The notes: generated by a model from the sequence alone, not told the origin. Shown: positions 51,208 through 60,629, numbered from the stretch's first letter. The stretch: 64,000 nt of DNA from Alcanivorax sp. (GCF_019431375.1 NZ_CP080267.1:3684540-3748539); one strand, 5' to 3'. Numbers and translations are program-made.

Positions 51208-51510
51208 GTGGCAGTGATTATTGGTGGTCTGATCGTTATCTGGCTTGGCCTTGGCATGGGCGCTGCCGCCCTGCGTTGGTTGGGCGTCGAACTGCATTAC
51301 CCGGCCCGTCTGGCCGCGCCCCTGTTGTTGGCGCTGCTGGAAACCCTGCTGTTCCTGGTATTTGTCCCCGGTACCGACCTGTTGCCGGAGACCTGGGGCT
51401 GGCCTATGGCGGGTGGTCTGGTGGCAGCCGCCTGGCTGATCAATGGTGCAGTCAGCGGTCTGGATTGGTATCGCAACCGGCCGGTGAAAGAGTCTCCGGC
51501 GACGGAATAA
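51208..51510 (+). CDS. Small three-helix membrane protein
   Basis: 100 aa with three hydrophobic segments (about residues 3-22, 32-52 and 66-84) and a short charged C-terminus. GTG start two bases after the yjbR stop. No family recognised. Confidence 0.65.
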   Translation: MAVIIGGLIVIWLGLGMGAAALRWLGVELHYPARLAAPLLLALLETLLFLVFVPGTDLLPETWGWPMAGGLVAAAWLINGAVSGLDWYRNRPVKESPATE

Positions 51511-51521
51511 CCCCTCCCTTT

Positions 51522-51645
51522 CTGTAGGAGCGTCGCTGGCGGCGCGATTCCTGGCGTTGGTTATGCACTTCATGCACCCTACGGACCGCCCTCGCGGGCG
51601 TTACCTCCACTGCGTTCCGGTTCGCGCCGCCAGCGACGCTCCTAC
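51522..51645. repeat. REP-like inverted pair
   Basis: TGTAGGAGCGTCGCTGGCGG-CGCGA (51522-51546) and its exact complement TCGCGCCGCCAGCGACGCTC-CTAC (51622-51645), about 75 bp apart; a perfect 24-bp inverted repeat. The single unit at 34751 has the same sequence. Confidence 0.8.
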
Positions 51646-51693
51646 GGTTTGCGAAGTAGGCGCGTCTGCTTTGTGGTGAAAATTGCCTTTGCC

Positions 51694-53121
51694 TTAAAAA
51701 CTACTCCACCCGGTAAATTCCATCACCCGATACACCCAGTACTTCCAGGTCGCTTCATCCGCGTACACCCCGTAATCGGTACTGTGTTTCTCCCCGTCAC
51801 GATTTTCCCAGCGTCTGGCAAAGGCGGATCGGGCATCGACCATCAGGGAGTGATCCGTTTTTGCCAGCACTCGCACGCTGCTTTCCAGGTTCAGGTTGTC
51901 CAAATTGCGGCGGGTGAAGTTGGCGGAGCCGATAATGACCTCCGAGCGTTCAGCTCCTCTGCGTAACAACATCTTGGTATGGCACTGCTCGCCCTGGGTA
52001 TTGCACCAGCGCACCTCGATACCTGCGGCACGAAGCTCCGCACCCACCTGACGGTTGGGGATGCCGTTTTTCTGGCGGCCGAAGGCATCCTTGTTGGGGT
52101 CCAGCAGAACGCGTATCGCCACACCTCGCTCATGGGCCGCCAACAGCGCCTTCACCAGGGGGCGGTGGGACAGGTAGAACACCGAGATATCCAGTGCCTC
52201 TCCGCCGCGGCTGCGCTCAACGGCGGCAAGCAGAGCATCACGGATGGCGCCTTCGGTGAGTACCTGAAGCTGAGCGGCAGCATCGTCGGACGTTGCGGGG
52301 CCGGGTGCTGCAGGCAGATTGGGCAGGCTGACGCCCGCCATTCTGGCCACGGCCAGCTCACTCTCCAGCAGCTGCGCAACAGCCGGACCCTGGAAGGTGA
52401 TGCCCAGATTGCTGTGGGCGCTGCTGGCATCATGGGGGTTGGCAGTGGTGACCAGAGCGGTCCACCGGTCCCCTTCATCCACCACCAGGGTCTTGCGGTG
52501 GTTGGCCTTGAAGTTGAGCAGGGTCAGGTAGCTGCGCAGGGTGACTTGGCCCGGTCCCATGGGGTTGGGTAGCCAGCCGCCCTCATTGCTGTTGCCCAAC
52601 CACTGACAGCAGACCCGCCAGATCCCCGACCAGCTCGGGTTGGAGTCGCGCAGGCGTGCCAGCGGCGTGGTGATCACTACCACGCCGGCGCCTTCCAGGC
52701 GCTCCAGGTGCTCGCTGTGCAGGCCGCCGTAGAGGGTGTTGATCGGATCGGTGATCAGGATGACCGGCAGAGCCGGTTGCTGCTGTTTCTTGGCCACCAG
52801 CGCCCGGGTCAGCTGCTCGGACAGAGGGCGGTAACTGGCATCGTCGGCGCCCTGAAAGGCATTGAACAAGAACATGTCCACTACCACCAGTTGTCGGGCC
52901 TGGCCGATCAACCGCAGGGCCTCGTCGAAAATGCGCTGGCGCATGCCTCGGCCGCCATCGGCGGTTTCCCAGGTGTCATCTACCAGCAAGTTCAGGCCCA
53001 TGGCGGGCAGCAACGGCGACTCATGGGCCAGCCCGTCCGGCAGGGGTTTGTAACGGTGCCAGAGGGCGCTGCAGGCGATCAGCGCCAGCAGCATGAGCAG
53101 GGCAAGTTTCAGTCGGATCAT
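51694..53121 (-). CDS. Phospholipase D-family phosphodiesterase
   Basis: 475 aa. The N-terminal membrane anchor or signal segment (about residues 4-22) is followed by two PLD catalytic repeats: HKD-1-like ANHRKTLVVDEGDR with downstream TANPHDASS, and HKD-2 QCHTKMLLRRG with IIGSANFTRRNL. The domain layout resembles cardiolipin-synthase-like or PLD-like envelope proteins. In HKD-1 the motif reads HRKTLVVD rather than HxKxxxxD, with Lys after Arg. Substrate unknown; periplasmic or membrane-associated location inferred from the N-terminus. Monocistronic, upstream of the fabY terminator. Confidence 0.85.
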   Translation of the reverse strand: MIRLKLALLMLLALIACSALWHRYKPLPDGLAHESPLLPAMGLNLLVDDTWETADGGRGMRQRIFDEALRLIGQARQLVVVDMFLFNAFQGADDASYRPLSEQLTRALVAKKQQQPALPVILITDPINTLYGGLHSEHLERLEGAGVVVITTPLARLRDSNPSWSGIWRVCCQWLGNSNEGGWLPNPMGPGQVTLRSYLTLLNFKANHRKTLVVDEGDRWTALVTTANPHDASSAHSNLGITFQGPAVAQLLESELAVARMAGVSLPNLPAAPGPATSDDAAAQLQVLTEGAIRDALLAAVERSRGGEALDISVFYLSHRPLVKALLAAHERGVAIRVLLDPNKDAFGRQKNGIPNRQVGAELRAAGIEVRWCNTQGEQCHTKMLLRRGAERSEVIIGSANFTRRNLDNLNLESSVRVLAKTDHSLMVDARSAFARRWENRDGEKHSTDYGVYADEATWKYWVYRVMEFTGWSSF

Positions 53122-53165
53122 GGGCAGTCCATCGGTCGGAGTGCCATTACCTTAACAGGGTGTTG

Positions 53166-53205
53166 AAAAAGGCCCCAAGTGGCTTTTCATCGGTGGCTTT
53201 GGGGC
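53166..53205 (-). terminator. Terminator after fabY
   Basis: On the minus strand GCCCCAAAG pairs with CTTGGGGC (stem ends 53172 and 53205, with an inner hairpin), followed by CTTTTTC; two bases beyond the fabY stop. Confidence 0.75.
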
Positions 53206-53206
53206 A

Positions 53207-55021
53207 CTAATCCTGACTGCCTATCTGATACTCTTTCAGGCTGCCATCCGCATCAAACGACATAATGGTCCCACCATTGAGTTGCACCGACTCCTGATTC
53301 AACGTTACCGCCGCATCCCCCATCACCCCGTCGTTAAATCGGTACACCGGCTTGGGGGCTTCGTTCAGGCAGTGGTCGCGGAAACCGGCCTTGGCCTGCA
53401 GCACGCTGTCCCGAGCGCTTTGCCAGCCTTTTATCGCCTTGTCCCCGTGGCGCTGGCGCAGCATGGCTTCGGTGACCGTGGCGGACAGAGCCACGGCGGT
53501 GGCGTTGTTGCCGCCAAAGCCTTTCGAATTGATCAGGCTGGCCTGCAGGTCGTCGCGCGGCACATGGTCCATGGCAAAGTCCAGGTGCTGGCGGTGCACA
53601 TCGTCGGCGATGTGATCGATGGTGCGGATGCCAGGCAGTACGCCCTGGGCAAAACTGCCCAGGGCCGCAGCCAGCTGATCGCCACCGGCACTGCCCAGCG
53701 AGTGTCCCACAAACGCCTTGATGGCGATGACCGGCCAGTGGCGCACGCCGAAGGCCTCGGCCACCCGGTCCAGAATCACTGATTCGGTGACCCGGTTCTG
53801 AGGGGTGCCGGTGCCGTGGGCGTGGACAAAGCTGTGCTCGCGCAGGCCCTGTTCGCCGATCAGCTGGCGGGTCAGGGCGGCGGCCTTGCCCACGGTCAGG
53901 TAGTTGCCCACGCCGGGGGCGGAAATGGATTTCTTGGCGCCGTCCGCATGAATGAACACATCCGGCACCGCGCCGAGAATATCGGCCCCCAGCTCTAGGG
54001 CCAGGGCGTCATCCATCAGCACGGTGAACTGGGCGGACTCGGCCATGGTAAAGCCGCAGTTGTCGGAAAACGGCCGGCAGGCGCGGCGGACATCGGCCTG
54101 AGCCGCGCCATCCAGCGCTGCCAGATCCTGGTCTTCCGCCAGCGCGCCCATGGCCCGGTAACCTTCCATGATCTCCGCCACCAGCGGCGCTTCGCTGGTG
54201 CCGACGATGGCTACCCGCACCTTGCCGCTGCGGATGGCCTGCACCCCTTTTTCCAGGTTGTAGAGGAAGGTGGCGCAGGCGCCCAGCATGCCGCCGGTGG
54301 TGCCCACGGAGTGCAGCACATAGGCGTTGAGGAAATCCGCGGTCATCTCGCCCAGGCCCAGTGGCACCTGCTTGGAGGTAATGCGCTGGCCGTTGGGCGG
54401 GAAACGCATGACGCCGCCCAGGCCGTTGTCGTCCAGCTGCGACATGGCGTTGCTGGCGTACACGGCCACCTGATCCGGGCGCACCTTGGAGGCCACGGTG
54501 GCCCAGTCCATGCCCAGATCCCCCAGCGCATCGCTGATGCCGAAGATGGCCATCTGCAGGGCGCGGGGGTGATTGCGCGAGGCATACAGGGCGCCGGGGT
54601 CGAAGCCGTCCGGCAGTTGCCCGGCGGCACTGACCCGACGCGGCGCATCATGGGGGACACGCAGGTCCAGCCCCGCAGGCAGGGTCACCCAGCTGCGGCG
54701 CTTGTCGATAGGGGAGACCTGCCAGCCCGCGGGTAGCGAGTCAGGCAGGTCCATGTTGCGCATTTCCAGGGTAACGGGAATGTCACTGGTGCCGCTGATG
54801 GCGGCGTGGAGGCGGTGAGAGTCGGGCAGGGCACGGATCAGGGTAGCGGCCAGCTGGCTGTCCGGGCTGCGACCGGTCAACTGGCCCAGCGAACTCAGGG
54901 TGTCCTGGCGGCCGGTATCCGGCAGGGCCTCGAAAATCAGTCGCTGAAAGCCGAAATGCAGGGCGCTACGGCCGGCCGCATTGATGCCGCCCATGGCGGT
55001 AATAACGGGTAATGCTGACAT
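53207..55021 (-). CDS. fabY: FabY-type beta-ketoacyl-ACP synthase
   Basis: 604-aa thiolase-fold condensing enzyme. The N-terminus LPVITAMGGINAAGRSALHFG is characteristic of the Pseudomonas FabY family, which starts fatty-acid synthesis by condensing acetyl-CoA with malonyl-ACP. Catalytic Cys lies in GACATFLYNLEKG, first His in HAHGTGTPQNRVTE, second His in KAFVGHSLGSAGGDQ. It is longer than FabB/FabF (about 410 aa) because of an N-terminal extension, as expected for FabY. ATG at 55021. It stands alone with its own terminator. Assignment to FabY rather than another long KAS is from the N-terminus and length. Confidence 0.8.
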   Translation of the reverse strand: MSALPVITAMGGINAAGRSALHFGFQRLIFEALPDTGRQDTLSSLGQLTGRSPDSQLAATLIRALPDSHRLHAAISGTSDIPVTLEMRNMDLPDSLPAGWQVSPIDKRRSWVTLPAGLDLRVPHDAPRRVSAAGQLPDGFDPGALYASRNHPRALQMAIFGISDALGDLGMDWATVASKVRPDQVAVYASNAMSQLDDNGLGGVMRFPPNGQRITSKQVPLGLGEMTADFLNAYVLHSVGTTGGMLGACATFLYNLEKGVQAIRSGKVRVAIVGTSEAPLVAEIMEGYRAMGALAEDQDLAALDGAAQADVRRACRPFSDNCGFTMAESAQFTVLMDDALALELGADILGAVPDVFIHADGAKKSISAPGVGNYLTVGKAAALTRQLIGEQGLREHSFVHAHGTGTPQNRVTESVILDRVAEAFGVRHWPVIAIKAFVGHSLGSAGGDQLAAALGSFAQGVLPGIRTIDHIADDVHRQHLDFAMDHVPRDDLQASLINSKGFGGNNATAVALSATVTEAMLRQRHGDKAIKGWQSARDSVLQAKAGFRDHCLNEAPKPVYRFNDGVMGDAAVTLNQESVQLNGGTIMSFDADGSLKEYQIGSQD

Positions 55022-55181
55022 GGTGCTCCCGGGCCTGTGCCCAACCCAAAACGATGACTAGCCGGTCAGAGTACAGGTGAAACCCGGTTTTGCGTATACG
55101 ACGGAGGGCGAATCCGGTCAGGAAAGTGCAACAGAGTTTGAAAATGAAAGCGGATGTTTCGGGGTTGGGTAAGGACGAACC

Positions 55182-55261
55182 GTTGAAGCTTTGCTCGCAA
55201 GGCGAATTGTCGAAACGCGCAAGGGTATGACCCCATTTCGCCTTGCGAGCAAGGCTCCAAC
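55182..55261. repeat. REP-like inverted pair downstream of the thiolase
   Basis: GTTGAAGCTTTGCTCGCAAG-GCGAA (55182-55206) and, inverted, TTCGCCTTGCGAGCAAGGCT-CCAAC (55237-55261). Related to the hairpin at 31513. The rest of the 290-bp fabY-thiolase gap shows no gene. Confidence 0.75.
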
Positions 55262-55290
55262 AAAAAACGGGGCCCGAAGGCCCCGTTTTT
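55262..55290. terminator. Thiolase terminator
   Basis: AAAAACGGGGCC - CGAA - GGCCCCGTTTTT, a perfect 12-bp stem with A and T tracts, usable in both directions; ends 25 bp beyond the thiolase stop. Confidence 0.92.
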
Positions 55291-55314
55291 GTCTGGCATC
55301 AAGCGTCAGGCTTG

Positions 55315-56496
55315 TTACACCAGCTCGACGGCCACCGCAGTGGCTTCACCACCGCCGATGCACAGGCTGGCCACACCGCGCTTGCCGCCGGTGCGCTTGA
55401 GCGCGTGGATCAGGGTGAGAATGATGCGTGAGCCGGTGGAGCCCACCGGGTGGCCCAGGGCACAGGCGCCACCGTGGATGTTCACCTTGTCGTGGGGAAT
55501 GCCCAGGTCGATCATCGGCATCATTGCTACCATGGCGAAGGCTTCGTTGATCTCGAACAGATCCACGTCGTCCACGGTCCAACCAGCTTTCTTCATTACC
55601 GCTTCGGTGGCACCGATGGGGGCAATGGTGAACTCGCTAGGGTGTTTGCTGTTGGTGGCGTGGGCCAGGATGCGGGCCAGCGGTTTCAGGCCACGCTCAT
55701 TGGCCACGGACTCGCGGGCCAGTACCAGTGCAGAGCCGCCATCGGAGATGGAGCTGGCGTTGGCGGCGGTCACGGTGCCGTCTTTGGCGAAGGCCGGACG
55801 CAGGGTCGGGATCTTGTCGATGTTGGCGTTGCCGGGCTGCTCGTCGGTGTCCACCACGGTTTCACCTTTACGAGTCTTCACGGTCACCGGCACGATCTCA
55901 TCTTTGAACCAGCCGTTGTCGATGGCGGCCTGGGCGCGTTTCAGGGATTCGATGGCGTAGTTGTCCATGTCTTCCCGGCTAATGGAACGCTTGTCCGCCA
56001 CTTCTTGGGCGAAGGAGCCCATCAGGCGGCCGGTTTCGGCATCTTCCAGCCCGTCCAGGAACATGTGGTCATAGACCTGACCATGACCCATGCGCATGCC
56101 GCTGCGGGCCTTGTCCAGCACATAGGGAGCATTGGTCATGGATTCCATGCCACCGGAAACGACGATGTCGTTGGTGCCGGCCTTGATGGAATCGTAGGCG
56201 AACATGGTGGCTTTCATGCCGGAACCACACAGCTTGTTGATGGTGGTGGCACCGGTGTTGTCCGGCAGGCCAGCCAGACGCATGGCCTGGCGGGCTGGGC
56301 CCTGCTTGAGGCCAGCGGGCAGTACACAGCCCATGATGACTTCCTGTACGTCTTCCGGCTTCAGGCCGGCACGGGACACGGCTTCACGGATAGAGGCGGC
56401 GCCCAGTTCGGGAGCGGAGACCGCAGACAGGGAACCCTGGAAGCCACCCATGGCAGTACGGGCACCATTTACAATTACTACAGCATCATCAGACAT
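55315..56496 (-). CDS. Acetyl-CoA C-acetyltransferase (thiolase)
   Basis: 393-aa cytoplasmic thiolase condensing two acetyl-CoA to acetoacetyl-CoA or running the reverse reaction. Nucleophilic Cys in TTINKLCGSGMKA, NEAFAMV His/Asn region, and second Cys in GGACALGHPVGSTGSR. The size and PhaA/AtoB-like signatures favour a biosynthetic type. The ATG at 56496 has AGGAG six bases upstream and begins the conserved DDAVVIVNGART; the longer in-frame extension is rejected. It has its own terminator. Confidence 0.92.
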   Translation of the reverse strand: MSDDAVVIVNGARTAMGGFQGSLSAVSAPELGAASIREAVSRAGLKPEDVQEVIMGCVLPAGLKQGPARQAMRLAGLPDNTGATTINKLCGSGMKATMFAYDSIKAGTNDIVVSGGMESMTNAPYVLDKARSGMRMGHGQVYDHMFLDGLEDAETGRLMGSFAQEVADKRSISREDMDNYAIESLKRAQAAIDNGWFKDEIVPVTVKTRKGETVVDTDEQPGNANIDKIPTLRPAFAKDGTVTAANASSISDGGSALVLARESVANERGLKPLARILAHATNSKHPSEFTIAPIGATEAVMKKAGWTVDDVDLFEINEAFAMVAMMPMIDLGIPHDKVNIHGGACALGHPVGSTGSRIILTLIHALKRTGGKRGVASLCIGGGEATAVAVELV

Positions 56497-56785
56497 CGTT
56501 TTCTCCTGCCAGCATGCAGTTATCAAAATTTGGGGCGCATTGTACTTGAAACAAGGGGGAGACACCCCATCTCACAGGGACCTGCCGGTCACGGATCAGG
56601 CATTGGCGATAGGATTCGTCTATTGCAGCCAAAGGCAATCATGGTAAACCCCCGGTCCGTGGTGGAGATTGCCGCCGGTAGCTTGTTATTATCATTCAGC
56701 CGTTGGCGGCAGGCATGCCGTCAGCGGGGAATTTCTTTCTGTTGCCAAGCCGCAACAGAACAACATGATGTCAGGGGAAATGACT

Positions 56786-57373
56786 ATGGCTTTTGAATTA
56801 CCGCCGCTTCCGTTCGAGAAAAATGCACTGGAACCGCATATCTCTGCAGAGACGCTCGAGTACCATCACGGCAAGCACCACAATGCCTATGTGACCAAGC
56901 TGAACGAGATGGTTGCCGGCACCGACAACGAAGGCAAATCCCTGGAAGAGATCATCAAGAGCGCTGAAGGCGGTCTGTTCAACCAGGCCGCCCAGGTCTG
57001 GAACCACACCTTCTACTGGAACAGCCTGAGCCCCAACGGCGGTGGCGCTCCCACCGGCGACCTGGCTGCGGCCATCGACACTGCCTTCGGTTCCTTCGAC
57101 GAGTTCAAATCCCAGTTCAACGCCAAAGCGACCGGTAACTTCGGTTCCGGCTGGACCTGGCTGGTGAAGAACAGCGATGGCAGCCTGGAAATCGTCAACA
57201 CTGACGATGCGGATACCCCGATCGCTCACGACAAGGGCCAGACCCCGCTGTTCACCGTGGACGTATGGGAGCACGCCTACTACGTGGATTACCGCAATGC
57301 CCGTCCCAAGTATCTGGAATCCATCTGGAACCTGATCAACTGGGACTTTGCCGCCAGCAACTTTGCCGGCTAA
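56786..57373 (+). CDS. sodB: Superoxide dismutase [Fe]
   Basis: 195-aa cytoplasmic Fe-SOD. Metal ligands: His in LEYHHGKHHNAYV, His in QVWNHTFYWNSL, Asp and His in TVDVWEHAYYVDY. Fe-type features include AQVWNHTFYW and SPNGGGAPTGDLAAAI, and FGSGWTWLVK. The ATG at 56786 is preferred to ATG 56780 because the protein then begins MAFELPPLPF as in known SodB and an AGGGGA lies seven bases upstream. The 290 bp upstream hold its promoter; no Fur box was firmly identified. Confidence 0.96.
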   Translation: MAFELPPLPFEKNALEPHISAETLEYHHGKHHNAYVTKLNEMVAGTDNEGKSLEEIIKSAEGGLFNQAAQVWNHTFYWNSLSPNGGGAPTGDLAAAIDTAFGSFDEFKSQFNAKATGNFGSGWTWLVKNSDGSLEIVNTDDADTPIAHDKGQTPLFTVDVWEHAYYVDYRNARPKYLESIWNLINWDFAASNFAG

Positions 57374-57408
57374 GACGGGTTATCCCCTCTCGGGATACCG
57401 TTCAGGTA

Positions 57409-57440
57409 ACGAAAAAGGCCGCTTTTGCGGCCTTTTTCGT
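57409..57440 (+). terminator. sodB terminator
   Basis: ACGAAAAAGGCCGC / GCGGCCTTTTTCGT 14-bp stem with TTTT loop; T tract within the 3' arm. Confidence 0.9.
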
Positions 57441-57545
57441 GTCTATCTGGCGGCGATGAGGGAAGTTTGGTAGCGTCCTCGGCCCGGGATATTGTCGGGC
57501 TTTGTGTGGTCCAACCGGCAGGTTAATCAAAATAACAGGTGCGAT

Positions 57546-58082
57546 ATGCGTTTTTTGGGAATCTTTTTTCTTGTCATGGGGTTGTGGGCAACGGGTGCCA
57601 TGGCCGAAGAGCTGGCGTCTGCCTCCACCGAGGAGCAGGCAAAGAAAAGCCCTGATCAGCAAGCCATGGACCAGCTGGCAGAGGCTGGGTTGCGCCAGGC
57701 ATTGCAGGCCATCCAGCGCTCCGGTGGGCTCTATCCTTTCGGCTTGATCCAGTCCGGTGAGACGGTACAGGCAGTAGGCTATTCCGGTGATAAAGAGGAT
57801 GCTCCCAGCGCCGAAGAGTGGGCTCAGGGCCTGTTCATGCAGCTGCGCAAGATCGGCAAGGAGCAGCCGGATATCGAGCTGATGGGCCTGTTCCGTCTGC
57901 ATGACATCACCGGTGATAACGGCGAAAAAATCACCGGGGTTTGGGCCCAGGTGGATCACCGTGACGTGCGCCCCTGGGTGATCTTCCTGCCGTTGATCAA
58001 GAACGACGCAGGAAAGCACGAGCTGGGCGACATGGTGTACTACGCCACCGAACAGCCGTTGTTCGAGAAGAGCGGAGAATAA
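57546..58082 (+). CDS. Exported protein of unknown function
   Basis: 178 aa with a signal peptide (MRFLGIFFLVMGLWATGAMA), then a soluble mixed alpha/beta domain (LYPFGLIQSGETVQAVGYSG, GVWAQVDHRDVRPWVIFLP). ATG chosen at the signal-peptide start. No family recognised. It is followed by a 115-bp gap and a pair of membrane-anchored coiled-coil proteins on the same strand. Confidence 0.72.
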   Translation: MRFLGIFFLVMGLWATGAMAEELASASTEEQAKKSPDQQAMDQLAEAGLRQALQAIQRSGGLYPFGLIQSGETVQAVGYSGDKEDAPSAEEWAQGLFMQLRKIGKEQPDIELMGLFRLHDITGDNGEKITGVWAQVDHRDVRPWVIFLPLIKNDAGKHELGDMVYYATEQPLFEKSGE

Positions 58083-58197
58083 GTTTTTATATACAGGCAA
58101 TAATGGGCGCTGTTCGGCAGCGCAGCGGTGCCCCCCCATGGCACTATCTATCAATCGCCATCAATCAGGCTATTAGCCGGGATTGCAGGACACAGGA

Positions 58198-59061
58198 ATG
58201 ACGCGAGATCGTGAAGTAAATCTGGGTAATCTGAATGATGTCTCCGTGGATGACCATGGTGATGCGGGTCGCCGGCCCTCTTCCGCAGGCAACAACAAGC
58301 CGTCCGGCAAGGGCGCGGGGAAGCCGCCCAAGGCCCCAAAAAAAACACCGCCAGCCTCCCATGGTAGCGGCGGTGGCTGGATGATTGCCTGCCTGGTGCT
58401 GGTGGTACTGATCGCCGTCATGGGCGTCTGGTTCCAGAAACAGATGACCGTGCTGCAGACACAGATGGACGAGCGCATCTCGGAATCCAGCCAAGAGCTG
58501 GGCAACCTCCAGTCCCGGTTGTCTGCCACCGACGAGAGCCTGAACCAGTCCTCCGACAAGCTGCTGGATACGGTTCGCACCCAGGGCAAGAAGCTGGAAG
58601 AAAACAACACTGAAATCCGCAAACTCTGGGATCTGAGCAACAAGCGTAACCGGGCGGATATTGACGAGCAGAGCAAGAAGTTGACCGCCTTGTCCGCCAC
58701 CCTCAATGAGGTAAAAAAGGCCCAGGCTGGCGTGGATGGCAAACTGCAGGGCATCAGCAAGGACACCGCCGCCCTGAAGAAGCAGGTGGACAGTGCGGTG
58801 ACCGCAGTGAACAAGAGCAGTGAGCAGTGGCAGACCCGTATCAGCCAGATGCAGACCCAGGTAGATGTGTTGGCGGAAAACATCAATCAACTGGAAAGCC
58901 AGCAGCAAAGCCTGAAAAACGGTCTTGCCAAGCTGGAGAAAGCCCAGGCCGGGCTGGCATCGCTGAAGGACCGGGTGGATGATACGGAAGCAGCGGTTGC
59001 TGCTTTTGATGCCTATCGGCTGCAGGTAAACAGCCGTTTGGATAAACTGGAAGGGCGCTGA
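58198..59061 (+). CDS. Membrane-anchored coiled-coil protein A
   Basis: 287 aa. A low-complexity cytoplasmic N-terminus of about 55 residues (Gly/Pro/Lys-rich), one membrane helix (about 60-80, WMIACLVLVVLIAVMGVWF), then about 200 residues of almost continuous heptad coiled coil to LEGR. The ATG at 58198 is preferred (AGGA upstream) to the one five codons earlier. It resembles structural or tethering proteins of the envelope; no enzymatic motif. Close on the same strand is a second protein with the same plan. Confidence 0.78.
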   Translation: MTRDREVNLGNLNDVSVDDHGDAGRRPSSAGNNKPSGKGAGKPPKAPKKTPPASHGSGGGWMIACLVLVVLIAVMGVWFQKQMTVLQTQMDERISESSQELGNLQSRLSATDESLNQSSDKLLDTVRTQGKKLEENNTEIRKLWDLSNKRNRADIDEQSKKLTALSATLNEVKKAQAGVDGKLQGISKDTAALKKQVDSAVTAVNKSSEQWQTRISQMQTQVDVLAENINQLESQQQSLKNGLAKLEKAQAGLASLKDRVDDTEAAVAAFDAYRLQVNSRLDKLEGR

Positions 59062-59116
59062 TAGACCACGGGGGGTGGTGATCAGCTAAAAACAACAAGT
59101 AAAAGAGCGTCTTGCC

Positions 59117-59797
59117 ATGGCCAAGTTGCCGGAAAGTAAAGAACGGCGTTTACAGGGGCTGAATCAGGATGTGCTGGCGGTAGCCACCCCAGTACCGGGG
59201 CCGGACCTAGAGCCGGTGACGCTGGGGCCCCAGAAAAAACACAAACCGATATCGGTCAGCGAAGGCGGCCATTCCGGCTTGCTGTGGTTGTCGCTGGTGC
59301 TGGCGGTCATCGCCCTGTTGCTGGCCGCCAGCCAGTGGTTGGCCAACAGCGAAACCAGCCGTGAGCTCAGCGAATTGCGACAGCAATACTATCAGCTGGC
59401 CTCCGAACGCCAGGGGCAGGAAGACGCACGCAGTGTTGAAAAAGCGCCCGCCCTGTACTCAACCGAGGCCGCCCCCGGTAATGCGGCGGTGACCAGCCTG
59501 CGTGACGATCTGCGCGAGCTGAATGCCAAGGTACGCGGGCTTACCGTGGCCCTGGCCAAGCAGCGTAACAGCAGCCAGGAGAGCGCTGAGCTGGCCACTC
59601 GCCTGGACGACATGGACAGTAGACTGAAAGGCCTGTCCTCACGGATCAGCAGCCTGGCCGACCGACCGCAACCGGCCACCACCCCCGTGGCACAACCGGT
59701 ATCAGACAACAGTGCCGAGGTGTCCGCCCTGGCGGGCAAGGTAGCGAAAATCGACAAGGACCTGCAGGCGCTCTACCGGATTCTCCAGGGCGGCTGA
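59117..59797 (+). CDS. Membrane-anchored coiled-coil protein B
   Basis: 226 aa. Polar N-terminus of about 52 residues, one membrane helix (about 54-74, LLWLSLVLAVIALLLAASQW), then helical coiled-coil segments with a Pro/Thr-rich break near residues 185-200. Same topology as the preceding gene, 55 bp apart; the two may form a heteromeric envelope structure (inference). No known family recognised. Confidence 0.76.
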   Translation: MAKLPESKERRLQGLNQDVLAVATPVPGPDLEPVTLGPQKKHKPISVSEGGHSGLLWLSLVLAVIALLLAASQWLANSETSRELSELRQQYYQLASERQGQEDARSVEKAPALYSTEAAPGNAAVTSLRDDLRELNAKVRGLTVALAKQRNSSQESAELATRLDDMDSRLKGLSSRISSLADRPQPATTPVAQPVSDNSAEVSALAGKVAKIDKDLQALYRILQGG

Positions 59798-59842
59798 TCC
59801 CGCTGGTAATTAACGATTAGCCTGCTAGAATAGCCGCCCATT

Positions 59843-59927
<85 letters not shown>

Positions 59928-59935
59928 TCTCAAAG

Positions 59936-59969
59936 AAAGGCCGTAACAGCGTTGCTGTTACGGCCTTTT
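59936..59969 (+). terminator. tRNA-Leu terminator
   Basis: AAAGGCCGTAACAGC / GCTGTTACGGCCTTT 15-bp stem with a 3-base loop, then TGTTTTTT. Confidence 0.92.
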
Positions 59970-60118
59970 GTTTTTTGGCATCTTTGGTCGCGGGACATCC
60001 GGGTCAGGGTCGCTATCAAGTTAATGTATTCCTTGCCAGTTTTTACTTTCTTTTCATACCGTTCACGTCTCAAATCCATAACATGCCCCCTTGTCGAATC
60101 CGCTAATCGGGGAAGGGT

Positions 60119-60316
60119 ATGCGGTATTACCTCAGCAAGATCATGGCCGATGACGACACCTGGGAAATCCACACGGTGAATTGTCAGCAGTTGCCAAATG
60201 AAAACGATCAGCGCATTTACCTGGGGGATTTCACTCACTGTATTCACGCCTTGCCGGTGGCCAAGCTGTATTTCCGCACTCTGCGCTTTTGCCCGGAATG
60301 CTCCTTGCACGCTTAG
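60119..60316 (+). CDS. Small Cys-containing protein, unknown function
   Basis: 65 aa, ATG start, no signal peptide; pattern C-x16-C...CPEC near the end suggests a possible metal-binding site. Composition is like a small conserved cytoplasmic protein, but I do not recognise it. The 190-bp gap from the tRNA terminator shows nothing else. Confidence 0.5.
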   Translation: MRYYLSKIMADDDTWEIHTVNCQQLPNENDQRIYLGDFTHCIHALPVAKLYFRTLRFCPECSLHA

Positions 60317-60371
60317 GGCGGCACTTGCGAGTTCGCCTTGCCCCGGGTAGAACTAAAGGGGAGGTGGCATT

Positions 60372-60584
60372 ATGCGAGTGCACACACAAGACAGGAACCG
60401 AAAGACCGGCCAGTTTCCGGCGGCACGAAAGCTTGAAGCCGACCGCGTGCGGCTGCTGGCGCTGGTGGCGTTGGCGGTGGGGGCGTTGGTGTTGGGCGGG
60501 TTAATCCACGCCGAGGGCCAGGCGGCACACGGTTCCCTGCATGAGATCAAGGCGTCGCTGATCGCGGCGGTGGACTCACTCTAG
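60372..60584 (+). CDS. Small single-helix membrane protein, unknown function
   Basis: 70 aa: basic N-terminus of about 26 residues, one hydrophobic helix (LLALVALAVGALVLGGLI), short C-terminal tail. AGGGGAGG lies upstream of the ATG. No family recognised. Confidence 0.5.
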   Translation: MRVHTQDRNRKTGQFPAARKLEADRVRLLALVALAVGALVLGGLIHAEGQAAHGSLHEIKASLIAAVDSL

Positions 60585-60629
60585 GCAATACGAGGGAGGT
60601 CGCCCGGCAAACCTCCCCGCGTTACCTGA

